From Amycolatopsis azurea DSM 43854 (GTDB lineage Bacteria > Actinomycetota > Actinomycetes > Mycobacteriales > Pseudonocardiaceae): a stretch of DNA of 64,000 nt. Made by a program: the position numbers and the translations under genes. The notes under the pieces were generated by a model. It worked only from the letters and a program-made list of their open reading frames with translations, did no database searches and was not told the DNA's origin. The stretch spans positions 181,611 through 245,610 of the forward strand of contig NZ_MUXN01000001.1 of assembly GCF_001995215.1 (NCBI RefSeq). Reading direction: 5' to 3'. This document shows positions 47,493-55,912 of this stretch, in pieces. Position 1 is the stretch's first letter, and each line of letters begins with the position of its first letter.

Positions 47493-47909
47493 ATGCGGTT
47501 CATGGTGATCGTCAAGAGCGATGAGAAGACCGACGTGGCCGGCGCGCAGCCGAGCGCCGAGGACCTCCAGGAGATGGGGAAGTTCAACGAGGAACTGGTG
47601 AAGGCCGGCGTCATGCTCGCGGGTGAAGGTCTGCTCCCGAGCGCCCAGGGCTTCCGTATCCAGTACTCCGGCGACACCGAGGCCAGGGTCGTCGACGGTC
47701 CCTTCGCCGAGAGCAAGGAACTCATCGCGGGTTTCTGGATCCTGCAGGTCAAGGACCGGGCTGAGGTCGTCGAGTGGATGAAGCGCGCGCCGTTCCGCGA
47801 GGGGGAGATCGAGATCCGCCAGATCGCCGAGATGGAGGACTTCGACAACGCCACCCCGGAGATCGTCGAGCACGAGAAGAAGCTGCGGGAACAGGCCGAG
47901 GCCAACTAG
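47493..47909 (+). CDS. YciI-family (DGPF) protein paired with ECF42 sigma factor
   Basis: A 138-residue YCII-fold protein (RFMVIVKSDEKTDVAGAQPS) with the DGPF signature in ARVVDGPFAESKELIAGFWI. DGPF proteins accompany ECF42 sigma factors, as is the case here: the sigma gene starts 40 bases downstream. CGGAGA precedes the ATG. Their molecular role is not known; by fold they could be small dehydratases or ligand-binding proteins. Confidence 0.9.
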   Translation: MRFMVIVKSDEKTDVAGAQPSAEDLQEMGKFNEELVKAGVMLAGEGLLPSAQGFRIQYSGDTEARVVDGPFAESKELIAGFWILQVKDRAEVVEWMKRAPFREGEIEIRQIAEMEDFDNATPEIVEHEKKLREQAEAN

Positions 47910-47948
47910 TGGTTGCGGTCGTCGCGCCGACGAGGTTGATTGGTCGGC

Positions 47949-49208
47949 GTGACGGCTACAGCAGACCCTCGTTCGGCGATCGACGCGGTGTGGCGGATCG
48001 AATCGGCCCGCCTCATCGCCGGCCTCGCGCGGATGACGCGCGACGTCGGACTCGCGGAGGAGCTGGCGCAGGACGCGCTGGTCGCCGCGCTCGAACAGTG
48101 GCCTGAGTCGGGCGTCCCGAGGAATCCGGGAGCCTGGCTCATGACCACGGCCAAACGCCGGGCCGTCGACACCTTCCGGCGCAACGAGCGGTACGAGAAG
48201 AAGCTCGGCGAGATCGGCCGCGAGCAGGAGACCGAGGAGGAGCCCGACTTCACCGCGGGCCTCGACGACCACATCGAGGACGATCTGCTGAGGCTGGTGT
48301 TCACCGCCTGCCACCCGGTGCTTTCGACCGAGGCCAGGGTGGCGCTGACGCTGAAGATGATCGGCGGGCTGCAGACCCACGAGATCGCGCGGGCGTTCCT
48401 CGCCAAGGAAACCGCCATCGCGCAGCGGATCGTCCGGGCGAAGAAGACGCTCGGCGACGCCAAGGTGCCGTTCGAGGTGCCTGAGGGCGAGGACCGGGTC
48501 GCGCGCCTCTCGTCGGTGCTCGAAGTCATCTACCTGATCTTCAACGAGGGGTATTCGGCGACAGCGGGCGAGGACTGGATGCGGCCGGCGTTGTGCGAGG
48601 AGGCGCTGCGGCTCGGCCGGATCCTGGCCGGGCTCATGCCGAAGGAACCCGAGGTGCACGGGCTCGTCGCGCTGATGGAGATCCAGGCCTCGCGGTCCGC
48701 CGCGCGCGTCGGGCCGAACGGCGAACCCGTGCTGCTGATGGACCAGGACCGGACCAAATGGAACCGGCTCCTGATCGGCCGCGGCCTCGCCGCACTGGAA
48801 CTCGCCGAGTCGCTCACCGGCGGGGCCTTCGGGGTGTACGCGGCACAGGCCGCGATCGCCGCCTGCCACGCGCGGGCGCGGACGGGCGAGGAGACCGACT
48901 GGGGACGCATCGCCGTCCTGTACGAAGGGCTCGGGAAGCTGAACCCGTCGCCGGTGATCGAACTGAACCGCGCGGTGGCGCTGTCGATGGCCGTCGGGCC
49001 GGAGGCGGGGCTGGAGGTCGTCGACAAGCTGACGTCGGAGCCCGCGCTGAAGGCGTATCACCTGCTGCCGAGCGTGCGAGGCGACTTCCTGGCGAAGCTC
49101 GGCCGCCTCGACGAGGCCCGCGCCGAGTTCGAGCGCGCGGCGGAGATGACCGGGAACGACCGGGAGCGCACCCTGCTGCTGAACCGCGCGGCGGAGTGCA
49201 CCCCCTGA
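47949..49208 (+). CDS. ECF42 sigma factor with C-terminal TPR-like extension
   Basis: A 419-residue sigma factor. Region 2 is SARLIAGLARMTRDVGLAEE, then NPGAWLMTTAKRRAVDTFRR; region 4 is LTLKMIGGLQTHEIARAFLA and AIAQRIVRAKKTL. The C-terminal half (about 190-419) is helical and TPR-like (VIYLIFNEGYSATAGEDWMR; VIELNRAVALSMAVG; YHLLPSVRGDFLAKLGRLDE), the hallmark of ECF42, and replaces an anti-sigma factor. The start is GTG 47949 or TTG 47940; neither has a strong ribosome-binding site. It forms a unit with the YciI gene. Confidence 0.92.
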   Translation: MTATADPRSAIDAVWRIESARLIAGLARMTRDVGLAEELAQDALVAALEQWPESGVPRNPGAWLMTTAKRRAVDTFRRNERYEKKLGEIGREQETEEEPDFTAGLDDHIEDDLLRLVFTACHPVLSTEARVALTLKMIGGLQTHEIARAFLAKETAIAQRIVRAKKTLGDAKVPFEVPEGEDRVARLSSVLEVIYLIFNEGYSATAGEDWMRPALCEEALRLGRILAGLMPKEPEVHGLVALMEIQASRSAARVGPNGEPVLLMDQDRTKWNRLLIGRGLAALELAESLTGGAFGVYAAQAAIAACHARARTGEETDWGRIAVLYEGLGKLNPSPVIELNRAVALSMAVGPEAGLEVVDKLTSEPALKAYHLLPSVRGDFLAKLGRLDEARAEFERAAEMTGNDRERTLLLNRAAECTP

Positions 49209-49213
49209 CCTCC

Positions 49214-49278
49214 CGCGTTTCGTCCTCTGAATGCGGTAGTTCGTAGCGCGAACCACCGCATTCAGAGGACGAAACGCG
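49214..49278. repeat. Long hairpin repeat, CGCGTTT...AAACGCG family, copy 2
   Basis: Perfect outer arms CGCGTTTCGTCCTCTGAATG and complement, inner GCGGTAGTTCG...CGAACCACCGC with one mismatch. It fills the space between convergent genes ending at 49208 and 49279. The outer 16 bp are shared with the element at 13720, the inner part is not. Confidence 0.85.
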
Positions 49279-49719
49279 TCAGGCGGGGGCCGGGCGCAGG
49301 GCGGTCAGGGCGCGGTGCTGCCCCAGCCGGACGGCCTGCACGGAGCAGCCGAGCGCGATCGCGGTGTCCTCGGCGGAAAGCCCGACGAGCGACCGCAGCA
49401 CCATGATCTCGCGCTGCTGCCCCGGCAGCCCCGAAAGCGGGTTCGGCAGTTCGGCGGCGGTCCGGTGGAAGTCGTCGACCAGGCCGTGCGTCACGTCGTA
49501 GGCGAGCGTGAGCAGCGCGGGCGCCCGGGCGGCGCCCGCGATGATCTCCCGGCAACTGTTCTTCGCGACCGCGTCGGCGGCGTCGTAGCTGCCCGAGCGC
49601 CGTCCGATCCGCGCCCGGCAGTAGCGCACGACCAAGACGCGGACGGCGTCGACGATCTTCGAACCAGTCTCCATCCGCCCGCCGGCCTCCTCCGACCGCC
49701 GCGAACCGTGTCCTTGCAT
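49279..49719 (-). CDS. Divergent sigma-70-like regulator
   Basis: A 146-residue protein with a sigma region-4 helix-turn-helix (LPGQQREIMVLRSLVGLSAE, then DTAIALGCSVQAVRLGQHRA). The N-terminal part (VRYCRARIGRRSGSYDAADA) resembles the start of ShbA-like sigma factors, but the -10-recognition helix seems degenerate (LLTLAYDVTHGLVDDFHRTA). It may be a weak or altered sigma factor, or a decoy. ATG 49719 has GAGGGAG at good spacing. It ends exactly at the long hairpin. Confidence 0.75.
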   Translation of the reverse strand: MQGHGSRRSEEAGGRMETGSKIVDAVRVLVVRYCRARIGRRSGSYDAADAVAKNSCREIIAGAARAPALLTLAYDVTHGLVDDFHRTAAELPNPLSGLPGQQREIMVLRSLVGLSAEDTAIALGCSVQAVRLGQHRALTALRPAPA

Positions 49720-49797
49720 CGGCTCCCTCTCCCACCTTTCAGATGAGCACGGCCGAAGGGGAGGGAGGTACGGTCTTTTTGCCCACACGGGCCCGGT

Positions 49798-50691
49798 TCA
49801 GGCCTCGATGAAGACGATCCGCTCGGGTTCGATCGTCAGGCTGACCGTCTGCCGCTTCACGCTCACCAGGGTCTCGAATTCGGTGGCGTGCCCGTCCGGG
49901 ACGGTGAACAGGCGGTCGTTGCGGGAATCGAGGAAGTCGGAGAAACCGGTCAGCGAGACCCCGCCGGTCTCGTCGAGCGCGAGGTAGTCGACGAGCCTGC
50001 GGAACAGTTTCGGCAGGATCACCAGTTCGTCGGCGAGCTGCCGTCGGGACGAGAGCTTGAAACCGGAGTTCGTGACGTCGTCCGGCCACAGTCCGAGCCC
50101 GTCCTGGCGCGCTTGGGCGGCCGCTTCCGCCAAGGCGTCACGGAGATCCGGGTAAAGCAGTGAATAGAACGTCGGATAGACGAGTCCGTCCGCGATCTGC
50201 CGGTAGTTCGCCGAGTTCTTCAGCGTTTTGACGTCGAGATGGACCTTCGAAAGGTCCGCCGACCGGCCCGGCCGTTGCCCGGGAAAGGCGAACGCCACCG
50301 CTCGTCCGTATTTGTCGGCGAATCGCGTCAGTATGTGACCCGGTACCTTGATCGGGGTCGACGAAGTGACCGTTCCCCGGTCGTTCCGTTCGACGGTTTT
50401 GAAACCGAGGACCTTCAGCAGGTTCGCGGCCGCGGCGTCGGCGAATTCCGCGGGCTGGTGCCACATCCCGCCGGTTCCCCTGGCCTGGTAGTGCGTTTCG
50501 AGCGCGTCGATGGCGTCGAGCCGCAACTGCATCCCGCCCCGTGAATTGAGCCGGACCTTCAGGCCCGCCTTCTTGGTCGCCTGGGGATCTTCGGGATAGA
50601 ACCGCACCGAATCGCCGTCCGGTGAGGCTCCGACAAGCTGGAAAGTTCCTTTGATCAGCGTCATGGGCATGAGGACAACGGTAGTTCTCAT
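49798..50691 (-). CDS. Staphylococcal-nuclease-like (TNase fold) protein
   Basis: A 297-residue soluble protein. The start (MTLIKGTFQLVGASPDGDSV) and LRLDAIDALETHYQ resemble the beta-barrel of thermonuclease-like domains, where the metal-binding D and RxxxxDAxE pattern occurs. A helical C-terminal half follows (LADELVILPKLFRRLVDYLA). There is no signal peptide, so it is probably cytosolic, unlike secreted nucleases. The start may be ATG 50691, 50670 or 50664; none has a strong ribosome-binding site. The nuclease activity is uncertain. Confidence 0.7.
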   Translation of the reverse strand: MRTTVVLMPMTLIKGTFQLVGASPDGDSVRFYPEDPQATKKAGLKVRLNSRGGMQLRLDAIDALETHYQARGTGGMWHQPAEFADAAAANLLKVLGFKTVERNDRGTVTSSTPIKVPGHILTRFADKYGRAVAFAFPGQRPGRSADLSKVHLDVKTLKNSANYRQIADGLVYPTFYSLLYPDLRDALAEAAAQARQDGLGLWPDDVTNSGFKLSSRRQLADELVILPKLFRRLVDYLALDETGGVSLTGFSDFLDSRNDRLFTVPDGHATEFETLVSVKRQTVSLTIEPERIVFIEA

Positions 50692-50819
50692 TCCGGTGAA
50701 CGAACCAGGTGTTCATCCATCCAGAGCAGTCGCCGGTTAAGATCGGATGACCACTGTGGACATTCTCGGAGATCTTCCAATGATTGGCGTGGAATGATCA
50801 CTTCGGGGATGCTGGCCGG

Positions 50820-51230
50820 ATGATGGACTTCTCCTATCGCTGGCGTGACCCGGTCACCGACGACGAGATGTCCGATCTCGTCCGTTCGCACGGCGGGCAG
50901 CCCGTGCCCGGCTGGTGGAATTCCATCCGGCGGTACAGCCTCGGCTGGGTCACCGCCCGCGACTTCGCCGGGACGCTGGTCGGCTTCGTGAACGTGGCCT
51001 GGGACGGCGGGGACCACGCGTTCCTGCTCGACACGAAGACCCGCGGGACCCATCAGCGCCGGGGCATCGCGACGGCCGTCGTCTCCCTGGCCGTGACTCA
51101 CGCGCGGGCGGCGGGCTGCGAATGGCTGCACGTCGACTTCGTGCCGGGACTGCGTTCGTTCTACTTCGACGCTTGCGGTTTCTCCCCGACCGAAGCGGGC
51201 CTCATCCGGCTCACGGGCTCGGGATCATGA
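50820..51230 (+). CDS. GNAT-family N-acetyltransferase
   Basis: A 136-residue GNAT protein. The acetyl-CoA-binding motif is TKTRGTHQRRGIATAVVSLA and the C-terminal AAGCEWLHVDFVPGLRSFYF with DACGF is typical. The substrate is unknown. The start is ATG 50820 or 50823. The 3' end overlaps the lactate permease end by about 20 bases. Confidence 0.88.
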   Translation: MMDFSYRWRDPVTDDEMSDLVRSHGGQPVPGWWNSIRRYSLGWVTARDFAGTLVGFVNVAWDGGDHAFLLDTKTRGTHQRRGIATAVVSLAVTHARAAGCEWLHVDFVPGLRSFYFDACGFSPTEAGLIRLTGSGS

Positions 51231-52902
51231 AGCTCAGCACGGTCGCCTGAAGCAGCGAGATCACCCCGACCACGGCGGTCAGCACGACCGACCACAGGAA
51301 TGTCTGCCGCAGCAGCGCGCCCTCCTGCCCGGACTGCCCGATCGCGGTGGCGCCGATGGACAGGTTCTGCGGCGAGATCATCTTGCCCATCACCCCGCCG
51401 GAGGTGTTCGTGGCACCGGCGAGGATCGGGTCGACGTGCAGCTGCTGCGCCGAGATCACCTGCATCGGCCCGAAGAGACTGTTCGTCGACGCGTCCGATC
51501 CGGTGAGGAAGACGCCCAGCCAGCCGATGTAGGCGGAGAACAACGGGAACAGCACGCCGGTGGTCGCCAGCGCGAGACCGAGGGTCTGCGTCGCGCCCGA
51601 GTAGTTCATGACGAACGCGATCGCGAGGATCATGAAGATCGTCGCCAGCGCCCAGCGCATCTGGTGCAGGGTCCGGCGATAGGTGGCCAGCAGCAGCCGG
51701 GGTTTCGCGCCCATCGCGAAACCCGCCACGACCGCCGCGATCAGGGCGACGGTTCCGGGTGAGTAAAGGAAGTCGACGGTCAGCGTCGCCGCGTACGGCG
51801 TGTCCTTCGGGGTGATCGGCGCGTGCTGGACGACCTCCTTGTGCAACCCCGGCCACGCGAACACCCAGTCGGCCTTGTGCAGCAGTTTCGTCAGGTCCAG
51901 CCAGTCCGGAAGGTTCTTGAAGATCGTGCCGATCCGGGAAAGGAAGATCGCCGCGATCAGGACGACGTACGGCGCCCACGCGTACAGCGCGCCACGTTCG
52001 GCCTTCGCCGCTCCGAGACTCGCTCCGGCCGTCACCGGTTCTTCGCCGTCGAAACGCCAAACCGTCGACGGCTGCCAGAACCGGGTCAGGATCCACAGCG
52101 ACGCCATGGCCGCGAGCGCGGCGACGACGTCGACGAGGCTCGGGCTGATGAAGTTCGAGGTGACGAACTGCATGACCGCGAACGACAGCCCGGCCGTCAG
52201 GACCGCGGGCCAGACCTCGACCATCCGCTTCCAGCCCGCGAGGACCACGATCAGGAATCCGGGGACGATCAGCGCCAGCAACGGGAGCTGGCGACCGACC
52301 ATCGACGAGAACAGATCGGTCGCCTGCTCCTGTTTCATGCCGAGGATCGGCGCGGTCAGCCTGCCCAGCACGATCAACGGGTTGCCGAGGCCGCCGAACG
52401 CGACCGGCGCGGTGTTCGCCAGCAGCGCCAGCACGACCGCCTTCACCGGCGGGAAGCCGAGCGCGGCCATCATCGCCGCGGTGATCGCGATCGGCGAGCC
52501 GCCGCCCGCGATCCCTTCCAGCAGCGCGCCGAACCCGAACGCGATCAGCAGCGCCTGGAGCCGGCGGTCCTCGCTGAACCCGGCGAGGACCGCCTTGATG
52601 CTGTCGAACCGTCCGGTCGCGACGGTGACGTTGTGGAAGTACACGGCGTGGAACGCGATCCAGGCCACCGACCACACCCCGAACACCAGCCCCATGGCCG
52701 CGGAGTCGAAGGCGAGCCCGGCGGGCATGCGGTACAGCAGCGTCGCGACCAGCAGCGCGGTGATCAGCGCCAGCGCGGCCGAGAGACGCGCCGACCGGCG
52801 CAGGACGCCCAGTGCCACCAGCAGCACGATGATCGGGAGCGCGGCGAGCGCCGCGGACGGCCACAGGCCGCCCGCCGGCTGGTAGTCCTGGATCCAGCCC
52901 AC
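51211..52902 (-). CDS. lldP: L-lactate permease family transporter
   Basis: A 563-residue membrane carrier with 12-13 predicted transmembrane helices, matching LldP/LctP proton-linked lactate (or glycolate) uptake systems. Family blocks include FGFGALLEGIAGGGSPIAIT, ANTAPVAFGGLGNPL, and near the end GSDASTNSLFGPMQ and ATNTSGGVMGKMISPQNLSI. GTG 52902 has AAAGGGG upstream and lies one base after the iclR stop, so regulator and transporter are one operon. No lactate dehydrogenase gene (lldD or lutABC) is next to it. Confidence 0.93.
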   Translation of the reverse strand: MGWIQDYQPAGGLWPSAALAALPIIVLLVALGVLRRSARLSAALALITALLVATLLYRMPAGLAFDSAAMGLVFGVWSVAWIAFHAVYFHNVTVATGRFDSIKAVLAGFSEDRRLQALLIAFGFGALLEGIAGGGSPIAITAAMMAALGFPPVKAVVLALLANTAPVAFGGLGNPLIVLGRLTAPILGMKQEQATDLFSSMVGRQLPLLALIVPGFLIVVLAGWKRMVEVWPAVLTAGLSFAVMQFVTSNFISPSLVDVVAALAAMASLWILTRFWQPSTVWRFDGEEPVTAGASLGAAKAERGALYAWAPYVVLIAAIFLSRIGTIFKNLPDWLDLTKLLHKADWVFAWPGLHKEVVQHAPITPKDTPYAATLTVDFLYSPGTVALIAAVVAGFAMGAKPRLLLATYRRTLHQMRWALATIFMILAIAFVMNYSGATQTLGLALATTGVLFPLFSAYIGWLGVFLTGSDASTNSLFGPMQVISAQQLHVDPILAGATNTSGGVMGKMISPQNLSIGATAIGQSGQEGALLRQTFLWSVVLTAVVGVISLLQATVLSFMIPSP

Positions 52903-52903
52903 T

Positions 52904-53686
52904 TCAGCCCCTTTGCGCGCGGACGTAACCCAGGCGCAGCGACAGCGCGGCGGCGGTCCCGGCCACCGTCGCGCCCAGTTCGTCGGTCCGGCGGAGCACG
53001 CGTCCGGCGGGGCCCGCGATGCTGATCGCGGCGATCGGCCGTCCGGTGTGGTCGCGGACGGCCGCGGCGACACAGCCCACGTCCGGTTCGTTCTCGACGT
53101 CGTCGACGGCCCAGCCGCGGCGGCTCGTCCTGGCCAGGTCGTCGAGCAGCCGGGCCGGATCGTTGATCGTCTTGAGCGTGAGGCTGTCGAGCTTCATCCG
53201 GCGGATGCGTTCGACCCGGTCCTGTTCGGGCAATGCCGCCAGCCACGCCTTGCCCAGCGACGTCGCGTGCTGCGGACGGCGGGTGCCGAGGCGGCAGGCC
53301 AGGGTGACGGCGTTGGCGCTGCGTTCGGTGGCGACGTAGACCATCGTGTCGTTGTCCGGGACCGCGAGATACGTCGTCTCACCGCTGCGCTCGGCGAGCG
53401 ACGCGAGATAGCGCGGCGCGCAGCGGTGGAGATCGGTCGCCGCCATCGCGCGGGCGCCGAGTTCGACCAGCCGGGTGCCGAGCCGGACGCGGCCGGTGGC
53501 GCGATCGGCTTCGAGGTATTCGAGATTCTTGAGGGTGCCGACGATGCGGTACGCGGCGCTCCGGGAGAGACCCAGTTGCCTGGCGATCGCGTTGGTGGAA
53601 ATCTCCTGGTTCTGGCCGACGTGCTCGAGAACCGCGAGTCCGCGCTCGAGAGTGCCACTGGAATCCAGGCCGCGTGGTGTGCCCAC
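52904..53686 (-). CDS. IclR-family transcriptional regulator
   Basis: A 260-residue IclR protein: winged helix-turn-helix (LAVLEHVGQNQEISTNAIAR, then QLGLSRSAAYRIVGTLKNLE) and a C-terminal ligand domain (GETTYLAVPDNDTMVYVATE; PQHATSLGKAWLAALPEQD). It likely senses lactate or a related acid and controls the lldP gene that follows one base downstream. GTG start with GGAGGGCG upstream. A possible operator half-pair, GTTAA...TTAAC (53733-53755), lies upstream. Confidence 0.92.
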   Translation of the reverse strand: MGTPRGLDSSGTLERGLAVLEHVGQNQEISTNAIARQLGLSRSAAYRIVGTLKNLEYLEADRATGRVRLGTRLVELGARAMAATDLHRCAPRYLASLAERSGETTYLAVPDNDTMVYVATERSANAVTLACRLGTRRPQHATSLGKAWLAALPEQDRVERIRRMKLDSLTLKTINDPARLLDDLARTSRRGWAVDDVENEPDVGCVAAAVRDHTGRPIAAISIAGPAGRVLRRTDELGATVAGTAAALSLRLGYVRAQRG

Positions 53687-53919
53687 TTCGCCCTCCGTTG
53701 GACCGGGGTACCGATGACCGGCACCTGTTTCCGTTAAGCGGATTCGGACGTTAACAGCTCCGCCGACCCTTGGGAAGGTTTCTTAACAAACTGTCGACCG
53801 GACAAGTTTTCCCAGCTCGGGGGCTTCCGGTCAAGATCACCGGTTTGGACCAATCCTTTCGGCGGTTCCGATTCGGCGTATGACTTCAGGGGTCATTTTT
53901 CTGTTCACGGATATGAAAG

Positions 53920-53949
53920 GACCCCCGCCGGAAAATCGCGGCGAGGGTC
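53920..53949 (-). terminator. Hairpin after the CoA-binding protein gene
   Basis: GACCCCCGCCG and CGCGGCGAGGGTC with a short AT-rich loop, 17 bases past the minus-strand stop at 53967. One mismatch in the arms. No other gene in the 53,687-53,966 interval is seen. Confidence 0.6.
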
Positions 53950-53966
53950 TTGTCCGGAGTCCGTTT

Positions 53967-54374
53967 CTAACGCACCGAGAGGTTCCCGACCGCTCGGACG
54001 ACCGCCGTGCAGCGGTTTTCGACGTAGGCCAAACCGCCTTCTTCGGCGATCCGGCGGGACTCGGCGGAGACGATGCCCTGTTGAAGCCAGAGCGCCTTCG
54101 CGCCGATCGCGACGGCCTGTTCGGCGATCGGCGGAGTGTCCGCGGCCGGGCGGAAGACGTCGACGAGGTCGACCGGCTCCGGGATGTCGGTGAGCGAGCG
54201 GTAGACCTTCTCGCCCAGCAGCTCGTCGGCCGAAGGATGGACGGGGATGATCCGGAAGCCGTGCTCCCGCAGCACGGCGGCGACCCCGTGCGAGGCCTTG
54301 GCCGGATCGCGGCTCAGCCCCACGACGGCGATCGTCTTCGATCCGGCGAGGATCTCGGTGGCGCGATCGGTCAT
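53967..54374 (-). CDS. CoA-binding (YccU-like) protein
   Basis: A 135-residue Rossmann-fold CoA-binding protein. The nucleotide motif is KTIAVVGLSRDPAKASHGVA, followed by IIPVHPSADELLGEKVY and GAKALWLQQGIVSAESRRIA, all typical of the YccU/CoA_binding_2 family. Its role is unknown in most bacteria. The chain has full family length. It heads no obvious operon. Confidence 0.9.
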   Translation of the reverse strand: MTDRATEILAGSKTIAVVGLSRDPAKASHGVAAVLREHGFRIIPVHPSADELLGEKVYRSLTDIPEPVDLVDVFRPAADTPPIAEQAVAIGAKALWLQQGIVSAESRRIAEEGGLAYVENRCTAVVRAVGNLSVR

Positions 54375-54408
54375 ACCGGGTGCAACCGCGCCGGATCCCG
54401 GGTAATTC

Positions 54409-54981
54409 CTAGAGCTTCCACAGCCGGAGGCCGCGGACCCGGTACACCGGCCAGACGACGTGCCAGGCGCGGCGCCGCAGGAAGACCGCGGAACACGTCA
54501 GGACGCTGCGCGCGGACGTCGTCGCGACGTCGTGGCGGTCCGGCCAGATCCCGCCGTGCCGACCGGCGGCGATCCGGAAGACGTTGACCAGACCGCGGCC
54601 CTGCATGTCGAATTTCGCGCCGGTGTCACCGGAATCCGGGGTGAGGGAGGCGATCTCCGGGCCGAACGCGGCCGCGGGCGCGGGCCCCGCGTCGGCGGGG
54701 AGGTCACCGACGGTCGCCGAGATCGCCTTGCCGTAGAGGCGGCGGCTGTAGCGCGTGAGCAGCAGCCGTTCCCACAGCGGCAGGACACGGCGGTGCCTGA
54801 GCAGCGCCGAACACTCCGCGTGCCCGATGGCGAAGATGTCGGTCAGCTCGTCGTAGGCGTTGTGCGCGGCGGGTTCGTTGAGGTGCACCCGGACCTCGTA
54901 CCGGATGCGCGCGGTGAGCTCGTCGAGCTCCTCGCGGCGGTCGATCCTGGTCTTCGCCCGTGAGAGCGTCCAATCGGACAT
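54409..54981 (-). CDS. Conserved-looking protein of unknown function
   Basis: A 190-residue soluble protein that I do not recognise. The N-terminal half is helical (SRAKTRIDRREELDELTARI; RRVLPLWERLLLTRYSRRLY), the C-terminal half has FDMQGRGLVNVFRIAAGRHG, and a basic tail ends VYRVRGLRLWKL. ATG 54981 is chosen as the first start after the intergenic region shared with the divergent hydratase gene. Confidence 0.65.
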   Translation of the reverse strand: MSDWTLSRAKTRIDRREELDELTARIRYEVRVHLNEPAAHNAYDELTDIFAIGHAECSALLRHRRVLPLWERLLLTRYSRRLYGKAISATVGDLPADAGPAPAAAFGPEIASLTPDSGDTGAKFDMQGRGLVNVFRIAAGRHGGIWPDRHDVATTSARSVLTCSAVFLRRRAWHVVWPVYRVRGLRLWKL

Positions 54982-55114
54982 GGGAAGCAGGCTAGGTGAT
55001 GATCGGGGCCGTGCGAGACCCTTTCGGCCTAATCTCTGGTCGTACCGGCCAGTGGAACGGGCGTCTTGTGCGGGCCCGGGTGACGGGGCAGAGTTCGGCT
55101 GTCGGAAGGAGCCC

Positions 55115-55912
55115 ATGGACGCCAGCACGCTGCAGGAGGCCGCGGCCGCGCTGCTCAGCGCGTACGAGACCGGTAAGCCGATCGCGCCCCTGATCGAGAC
55201 CTATCCCGCCGCGACGCTGGAGGACGCGTACCGCATCCAGCAGCGGCTCGTCCACCATTGGGCCGACCGCGGCGACGGCGTGCGCGGGCACAAGGTCGGC
55301 CTCGCGTCCGCCGCCATGCAGCGGCAGATGGGCGTCGACCAGCCCGACTACGGGCACCTGACCGCTTCGATGTTCCATCTCGAACACCAGCCGATCCCGA
55401 TCGGCGGCTTCCTCCAGCCGAAGATCGAACCGGAGATCGGGTTCGTCCTCGGCTCTCGGCTGCGCGGCCCCGGTGTCACGGTGGCGGACGCGCTGCGGGC
55501 GGTGGACTTCGTCGTCCCGGCGCTGGAGATCGTCGATTCCCGTATCCAGGACTGGAAGATCAGCATCGTCGACACCATCGCGGACAACGCGTCTTCGGGC
55601 GGTGTCGTCCTCGGCAGCAGGCCGACCGCGATCGGTGACCTCGACCTGCGGCTGGTGGGCTGCGTCCTGCACCAGAACGGTGAGATCGCGGCGACCGGCG
55701 CCGGTGGCGCGGTGCTCGGTTCGCCGGTGAACGCGCTGGTGTGGCTCGCGAACACGGTCGGGCCGCTCGGGGTCGCGCTCGAACCGGGGCACGTCGTGCT
55801 GCCGGGTTCGATGACGCGCGCGATCCCGGTGAGCCCCGGCGACACGGTCGTCGCGACGATGGCGGGGCTCGGCAGTGTCACCGCGAAGTTCTCCGGGGAG
55901 GAGCGGCCGTGA
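55115..55912 (+). CDS. 2-keto-4-pentenoate hydratase family enzyme
   Basis: A 265-residue member of the hydratase/decarboxylase family (MhpD/TesE/DmpE-like). It would add water to 2-oxopent-4-enoate-type intermediates of aromatic meta-cleavage. Motifs are RGHKVGLASAAMQRQMGVDQ, FLQPKIEPEIGFVLGSRL (metal ligands) and EIVDSRIQDWKISIVDTIAD. ATG 55115 has GGAAGGAG at good spacing. Its stop overlaps the next gene start (GTGA), so hydratase and decarboxylase are coupled. Confidence 0.92.
   Translation: MDASTLQEAAAALLSAYETGKPIAPLIETYPAATLEDAYRIQQRLVHHWADRGDGVRGHKVGLASAAMQRQMGVDQPDYGHLTASMFHLEHQPIPIGGFLQPKIEPEIGFVLGSRLRGPGVTVADALRAVDFVVPALEIVDSRIQDWKISIVDTIADNASSGGVVLGSRPTAIGDLDLRLVGCVLHQNGEIAATGAGGAVLGSPVNALVWLANTVGPLGVALEPGHVVLPGSMTRAIPVSPGDTVVATMAGLGSVTAKFSGEERP

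Noticed and set aside
53733..53755. GTTAA...TTAAC as an IclR operator
   Set aside because: Arms of only five bases with a 13-base spacer; too weak to list as a feature.
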